Position numbers and translations under genes: made by a program | Shown here: in pieces, positions 59,731-64,000 of the stretch | How the letters are laid out: each line of letters opens with the position of its first letter | Numbering within the stretch: the stretch's first letter is position 1 | Assembly (NCBI RefSeq): GCF_040797425.1 | Contig: NZ_JBFNEH010000012.1 | Coordinates: 10,791 to 74,790 of the forward strand | Length of the DNA stretch: 64,000 bases | Direction of reading: 5' to 3' | From: Symbiobacterium sp040797425 | GTDB lineage: Bacteria > Bacillota > Sulfobacillia > Symbiobacteriales > Symbiobacteriaceae | The notes under the pieces: model-generated | Seen by the model: only the letters and a program-made list of their open reading frames with translations | Databases searched by the model: none | What the model was told of the DNA's origin: nothing

Positions 59731-61110
59731 ATGCGAAAGTACGTTGTCTGTATGACAGTCCTGGTACTGGCAACCAGCCTGGGTTGTCAACCCGTCAAGA
59801 TCCACCCCGACGAGCAGACCCAGACCGTTGTGGCCGGCGGCCCTCGCCCCGGGACGCCGGCTGGCCCGCCGACCGCGTCGCAACCGATAGACCAGTCCCC
59901 GGCCAATGGCGCACCCGCCGAAGCCCTCACCCCGGCCGAGGCCGCCGAGAGAGTCTGGCGGGCGCTCGAGCTTTGGGGATTTGAACCCGACACAACGGGA
60001 GCGCCCACCTGGGCCGGCATCGACCGTGCTGGTCGGCTCGTCCTCGGTGCGGAACCATATTGGGACATTCTGACCCACAATCGGAAGTTCGTCCCGATGA
60101 TGTTCCGCACCAACCCGCAGGTGGAGCGAATCCTGGTCTGGACCACCGAGTACTACGGCACCCGTCCGCAGAGACCCGAGGGCTCCTTCTCCGTGATTGA
60201 ACGCGCCACCTATGAAACCTGGCCCGAAAGTGAAGAAGTCCCGTTTCCCATGGCAGAATGGGGCAACCGGGTAGACCGCCACGCCGAGCGCCATGGAAGC
60301 CTCACCGGTGTTCAACTGGAAGACGTGATGGCGCTCAGCGACCGCTGGGTCCGGTCCATAGTCGGTGATCGCCTCGCCGAGTTGCGCTTCGTCCCCTTGG
60401 ATACCCCCGACGCGGACTTTCCGAAGACAGTGTCCTTGTACATTACGGTAGACAACCCGGGGGCGTCCAGGCAGGGCCGTCTAGTTGAAGCTGCCCTCCT
60501 CTCCGGGCTACCGTTGCTTACGTGGGGTGTGTATCCGGTAGAGGTGAGTTACCCTGCGGCCCAGGATGCCAAGACGATTCACCTGACAGAGATCGGAATC
60601 CTCAACTGGTATACATACGCTCAGGGAGACATCGAATACCTGGAAGGATGGCTGGAAGTTGACGGAGTCGTAGACACGACGAAGCGACCTGACGGCTACC
60701 TCCGGAGTTCTCCGCCATACACCATCGACGACCTGACCCGACTGATACAGGCCCGTCCCCACCTGGAGGCTCTCCTCCCTGAAGGGGCCGAACTGATCGT
60801 GGGCCGGAGCCGAATCGGATCAGGGGACGGTGTGGCTGTGATCGAAGCCACGGTACCTGCCGACTGGTCTCCAGAACAACGTTGGACTGTCTACGGCGAA
60901 GTTGTGGACAAGCTATTCGCGCAGAACTTGAACCTGGCGTACATCTATCTCATCCTCTACCACGGCAGCGAGGTCGAGGTCATCAGGGTCTGGAAGAGCC
61001 ACTGGTCCGTTCGCTCCTTCCTCACCGAGGCGAGCGGTGAGGCGCTGGAGCCCCTCACGCTGCCGCTCATGGCCCAGTGGTACGACCGCTACACCATCGT
61101 TGATCGGTGA
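59731..61110 (+). CDS. Large lipoprotein of unknown function
   Basis: A 459-residue protein. The signal peptide has lipobox SLGC (Cys19), then a Pro/Ala/Gly/Thr linker (25-65) and a mixed alpha/beta domain with no recognised motif. GGAGAGGA precedes the ATG. It starts 21 bases after the C39-like gene and probably shares its transcript. Base composition is lower in GC around 60400-60950 than in the chromosome-like genes to the left. Confidence 0.7.
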   Translation: MRKYVVCMTVLVLATSLGCQPVKIHPDEQTQTVVAGGPRPGTPAGPPTASQPIDQSPANGAPAEALTPAEAAERVWRALELWGFEPDTTGAPTWAGIDRAGRLVLGAEPYWDILTHNRKFVPMMFRTNPQVERILVWTTEYYGTRPQRPEGSFSVIERATYETWPESEEVPFPMAEWGNRVDRHAERHGSLTGVQLEDVMALSDRWVRSIVGDRLAELRFVPLDTPDADFPKTVSLYITVDNPGASRQGRLVEAALLSGLPLLTWGVYPVEVSYPAAQDAKTIHLTEIGILNWYTYAQGDIEYLEGWLEVDGVVDTTKRPDGYLRSSPPYTIDDLTRLIQARPHLEALLPEGAELIVGRSRIGSGDGVAVIEATVPADWSPEQRWTVYGEVVDKLFAQNLNLAYIYLILYHGSEVEVIRVWKSHWSVRSFLTEASGEALEPLTLPLMAQWYDRYTIVDR

Positions 61111-61122
61111 CACAACGATGCT

Positions 61123-61158
61123 GCGCTCGGGTCGCCGGCGGCGGTCCGAGCGCTTTTT
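61123..61158 (+). terminator. Terminator after the large lipoprotein gene
   Basis: Stem 61123-61130 with 61146-61153, GC-rich interior, then TTTTT. The rest of 61159-61408 holds no gene I could support. Confidence 0.8.
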
Positions 61159-61408
61159 CACGCGATACCCACTCAACCAGTGAGGAACCCCGCATAGACC
61201 GCGGATACGCGCTCCGCCACACCCGGAGCCGTGCGTCGCCTCATTGCTCTTCCCGTACAGACTCAACTATGCAGGTAACCTGCCGAATCGCTCCCGCAGC
61301 GCTGTTGTACACGTGAAGGACGCCAGACACACTCTGCGTCGCGTGTTGGCGGATGATCGAAAGCTGGTTGGCCGAGCCCAGGTAGAACAGTTCAAGGAGG
61401 CAACCGAA

Positions 61409-61660
61409 ATGCGCAGTCCACTGCGGCGCGTTCTCATGGCCACTCTGCTCAGCATTACACTTACCGCCTGCGCCTCACACCTTCCCGAAGTGCCAATTCC
61501 GCCGGCAACCCCGCCCGCTGAGAGCACCATCATCCCTGAACCCATCGAAGCCACGCCAGAACCCGACCCGTCCGGGCCGGCTCTCAGCCAGGATCCACCC
61601 GACAAAGTTGCTCCGGACACAAACGCCGAGAACCCACCGGCCACCGTACCGCCGGAGTAA
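61409..61660 (+). CDS. Short proline-rich lipoprotein, probably the 5' part of a split gene
   Basis: An 83-residue product: lipobox LTAC (Cys20), then a Pro/Glu/Ala/Thr-rich stretch. AAGGAGG lies 8 bases upstream of the ATG. It ends at an in-frame TAA (61658-61660); the same frame then continues without any further stop into the propeller at 61679. The short product looks like an anchor plus linker without a domain, so a nonsense mutation separating it from the propeller is likely. Confidence 0.6.
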   Translation: MRSPLRRVLMATLLSITLTACASHLPEVPIPPATPPAESTIIPEPIEATPEPDPSGPALSQDPPDKVAPDTNAENPPATVPPE

Positions 61661-61678
61661 CTGTACACGGAGGAACCG

Positions 61679-62791
61679 GTGCCCGAACTGGCGGCGCCGC
61701 CGGACCTGCTCCTCATCCTGCAAGATCCCTGGACAAGCCGCTGGGAAGTGCGACACGAAGAGGTGTACGGATGCTACCTGGAGAGCGGTGAGCTCGTACC
61801 CCTCAGCAGCGGGGCCGGCCGCACCATCGGCCGCTTGGAACTCTCCCCCAACGGCGAATGGTTTTCCTACTTCTGGCGTGGCGGCGATCCCGTGTGGGGG
61901 AAGGAAGAAGGGTTCTGCATCCGCTCCGTTCTCGGGGGAGAACCTCGCTGTTACTGGCTGGCAGGTTATGACTGGTCGAGCTACCGACCGGGTGCCGAGG
62001 AATGGTTCATTCGCGACATGCGGAGTGGCCAGAACTGGCTATCCGTGCCCGCCAGCCCGACAGCGCCCGAACAAGCTCCGAAACCCCACCCCTACCTGGA
62101 CACGCTGTGGGACCTGCGCTTCAGCCCGGACGGCCGGTGGGCCTGGTATTCCGGTGGCGGTCTCTGGGTGGTTGACCTCGCGGCCACCAACCCTATCCCC
62201 CGGAAGGTCATCGATAAGCACGCGTCCGACGCCGCCTGGCTCGAAGGCGAAAGGTTGGTCGCGGCCGTGGGGGATGATATGCGGAAGTACAGGCTCTACG
62301 TGGTTAGCCTATCCACTGGCGAAGTTACCGATCTGGGGCGGCCGCCAGACGAGAACGTGATCCTCGAGGGACCGCTGCCGGACCCCACCTCCCGCTTTGT
62401 GCGGGTGAAGCACGGCCTGCAGTTGGCAGCTGACAGGGTCTACATCGGCGACGCCATCTATGACCTGGAGGCAGGCGAGTGGACAGCGAACTTCCCCGAC
62501 TCCGACACCACGAAGCGGCACAACCGGGCACTGTGGACCGGGGATGGCTCCACCCTCCTCCTTGTCGAGAAGGAGAAGAAGGCCTACTTCTATGACCCGG
62601 CCACCGGCATCCGTATCGGCGAACGAGATTTGCCCGAGAGAGGCCGTCACAACTTCTCACCCGACTTGCGCTGGTCAATGGCAGTCACTGACGGCACTTG
62701 GGAGTTGGTCAACCTGGACACCGGCGAGATTCGGTCGCTCGACTTCGGAGACCGGCAACTGGTCTCTGCTCACTGGGTACGCCAGCAGTAA
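61679..62791 (+). CDS. Beta-propeller protein (PD40/TolB-like repeats), probable 3' part of a split lipoprotein gene
   Basis: A 370-residue protein from a GTG preceded by GGAGG at 5 bases. It has propeller repeats with the PD40 pattern (LELSPNGEWFSYFW, LRFSPDGRWAWYSG, HNFSPDLRWSMAVTD). It has no signal peptide of its own, although such propellers are normally exported. It lies in the same frame as the short lipoprotein before it, with only a TAA between. Re-initiation at this GTG would give a cytosolic product; read-through would give a 460-residue lipoprotein. A relic paralogue lies at 57380. Confidence 0.7.
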   Translation: MPELAAPPDLLLILQDPWTSRWEVRHEEVYGCYLESGELVPLSSGAGRTIGRLELSPNGEWFSYFWRGGDPVWGKEEGFCIRSVLGGEPRCYWLAGYDWSSYRPGAEEWFIRDMRSGQNWLSVPASPTAPEQAPKPHPYLDTLWDLRFSPDGRWAWYSGGGLWVVDLAATNPIPRKVIDKHASDAAWLEGERLVAAVGDDMRKYRLYVVSLSTGEVTDLGRPPDENVILEGPLPDPTSRFVRVKHGLQLAADRVYIGDAIYDLEAGEWTANFPDSDTTKRHNRALWTGDGSTLLLVEKEKKAYFYDPATGIRIGERDLPERGRHNFSPDLRWSMAVTDGTWELVNLDTGEIRSLDFGDRQLVSAHWVRQQ

Positions 62792-63253
62792 CGGCCAACG
62801 CCGCCGGGCAGGCGCTGTACGGTCGACACATCTGGACCCCGGACTGCTCACCACAGTCCGGGGTCTCCGCGTAACCCGACGGGCCAGTTGTGAGGCAGGC
62901 AGGTCCCAGGCCTCCCGCGTGCCGAGGCATTCTGCGATTCGCGCCACCTGCCGGCTCAACCACTCATCCCATGCGAGTTCATCGAGGGGTGCGGCCTCCG
63001 CGGGCTTGCAGGTCCCGCCTGCGCCCGCACCCGACTCCTCTTCCTCCGCAGGCGTCTCGGCGGCCGCCTCGGTGCCATCCTCTGGCCGGCCGCTTTCTGC
63101 AGCCTCACCGTACGGCGGTTCCGGCTGCGGTGGGGCGGCGGGCGGCGCCGGGGCGCCGGGGGCCGGCCCGGCAGGCTCCCCGGGTCCGGCCGTACACCCC
63201 AGCAGCAGAATGCTCAACAGACGTAGGGCGACAACCCGCTTTACAGCGCGCAT
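62675..63253 (-). CDS. Lipoprotein between the propeller and coupling-protein genes
   Basis: A 192-residue product. Lipobox LLLGC (Cys19), then a Pro/Glu/Ala/Gly linker, then LDELAWDEWLSRQVARIAECLG. The last 60 residues are read through a terminator hairpin and across the end of the plus-strand propeller gene and do not look like protein, so the true C-terminus may be lost by frameshift near 62870. It lies downstream of virD4 on the same strand. Confidence 0.5.
   Translation of the reverse strand: MRAVKRVVALRLLSILLLGCTAGPGEPAGPAPGAPAPPAAPPQPEPPYGEAAESGRPEDGTEAAAETPAEEEESGAGAGGTCKPAEAAPLDELAWDEWLSRQVARIAECLGTREAWDLPASQLARRVTRRPRTVVSSPGSRCVDRTAPARRRWPLLLAYPVSRDQLPVSEVERPNLAGVQVDQLPSAVSDCH
62835..62865 (+). 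terminator. Hairpin after the propeller gene
   Basis: Perfect 11-bp stem (62835-62845 with 62855-62865), 9-base loop, no T-run. It lies inside the 3' part of the minus-strand lipoprotein frame. Confidence 0.6.
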
Positions 63254-63377
63254 ACCTTTCCGCTCTCCCTGTCAACGCTGCCGCAGACAGGCCATGGGAT
63301 CTGCTCTCACCTGGTTACTGGCTCACCCGGGTACCACTGCCCCTCCCCGGCAGCCACCCCGGGGTACATCCCTCGTG

Positions 63378-64000
63378 CTAGCCTGACAGCGGCAGCCACG
63401 GCACCGGATCCTGGCCGTCCTGGCGCACCGGCGGCGGATCGCCCGGGCGGAAGCGCGCCGGCCATTCCGTGATATCGGCCAGCCGGAGGTGTGCCGGGTG
63501 CTGGCCGGCCTGCATGACCAGAACGTGGCCCTGCTGCCACCGCAGCACCTCGTCCGGGGTGAGCAGGGCACGGCCCGAGAGCTGTTCACTGATGCCGCCG
63601 CTGGTCTCATACTGCCGGAACGAGGCGTTGCCCGTGGCCGTGCGAATCGTGTACTGCCCCAGCTTTCGCGAGATCTCCTCGGCCGTCTTGTGGTCGTTGG
63701 TCCGCAGGAAGAGCCAGGTGTCGCAGTTGGCGCTGATCACGTCCGCCGTCTCCTTGCCGTAGCGGGCCTCCAGCTGCTGCAGGGCCTGCAGGATAATCAT
63801 CGCGGCCATGCCCCGGCCCCGCATGACGGAAATCATCTTATCGAAGTCCTTGAACTTCCCGATGTTCGCAAACTCGTCGAGCACCCAGAACACCGGCACA
63901 GGGATCCGGCCGCCGGGCGACAGGTTGGCCAGCCGGGTCAGGGCGCTGGGTCTTCGCCAGGTTTCGTGCAACACTCGACGGTTCCATTGAAGACAATGGC
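63378..64000 (-). CDS. virD4: VirD4/TraG-like coupling protein, C-terminal part
   Basis: The gene enters from the right edge; 206 codons are visible. The Walker B region and following motif are typical of coupling proteins (VFWVLDEFANIGKF, MISVMRGRGMAAMIILQALQQLEARYG), then NCDTWLFLRTNDHKTAEEIS and the late ALLTPDEVLRW. It couples relaxase-bound DNA to the channel and has ATPase activity. The residues before SALTRLANL look unusual, so a frameshift near the edge is possible. Confidence 0.85.
   Translation of the reverse strand, partial: HCLQWNRRVLHETWRRPSALTRLANLSPGGRIPVPVFWVLDEFANIGKFKDFDKMISVMRGRGMAAMIILQALQQLEARYGKETADVISANCDTWLFLRTNDHKTAEEISRKLGQYTIRTATGNASFRQYETSGGISEQLSGRALLTPDEVLRWQQGHVLVMQAGQHPAHLRLADITEWPARFRPGDPPPVRQDGQDPVPWLPLSG

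Noticed and set aside
62709..62963. Small minus-strand frame downstream of the lipoprotein
   Set aside because: Lies across a terminator hairpin and in a different register from the lipoprotein; no ribosome site.
49584..64000. Complete integrative conjugative element
   Set aside because: No integrase, relaxase or attachment repeats are visible in the window, so the element type and its ends cannot be called.

Overview
The window looks like chromosomal DNA of a very GC-rich Firmicute, most like Symbiobacterium or a close relative. This is inferred from gene content, not from a database match. It has the Bacillus-type sufCDSUB order with SufU, a Bacillus-like MntR, a coat-F-type spore protein, LutABC with a lactate permease, S-layer-homology domains, strong AGGAGG-type ribosome sites and frequent GTG/TTG starts.

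Layout. 1-4860: the edge of a TetR regulator with two operators, an orphan HExxH protein, a deleted PQQ-sugar-dehydrogenase relic, a phosphoesterase, mntR and an MFS pump. 4965-12990: a FliN-like protein, a MarR plus heterodimeric ABC exporter operon, a chemotaxis receptor and two small coat-type proteins. 13026-25180: housekeeping and small envelope genes (a broken beta-lactamase-family gene, a GNAT behind a structured leader, prfC, a cytosolic HtrA-like protease, a Nudix enzyme, rnhB, an MFS protein, a SanA-like protein). 25183-32248: a SufR-like repressor divergent from sufCDSUB, followed by a Rieske protein and a SufT-like protein. 32437-41532: a DoxX-like protein, an esterase, an intergenic repeat cluster, an Fe-alcohol dehydrogenase, the lactate operon lldP-lutABC and a dihaem peroxidase. 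41854-45760: an SCP2-like protein, an Fe-alcohol dehydrogenase, a tungsten aldehyde oxidoreductase and a MoaD-like carrier. 45825-49448: a methyltransferase/Lgt-like fusion, an unknown partner and a DsbA-like protein.

49584 to the right edge is accessory. A minus-strand conjugation (type IV secretion) block encodes VirB4, a PrgI/TraC-N fusion, a VirB6-like channel protein and two paralogous pilin-like proteins, with the VirD4 coupling protein at the far edge. Between the pilin-like genes and virD4 lies a plus-strand block of secreted or surface proteins: an S-layer-anchored propeller, a frameshifted C39-like protein, a large lipoprotein, and a lipoprotein/propeller gene split by an in-frame stop. 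A decayed paralogue fragment of that propeller lies upstream.

The observations most worth a second look are a 25-bp dispersed intergenic repeat (six copies), a multi-branched leader RNA candidate before the GNAT gene, the paired ACACT-N8-AGTGT operators of the suf locus, the methyltransferase/Lgt fusion, and the disrupted surface-protein block inside the conjugation region. No tRNA, rRNA, CRISPR array, transposase or integrase was recognised.
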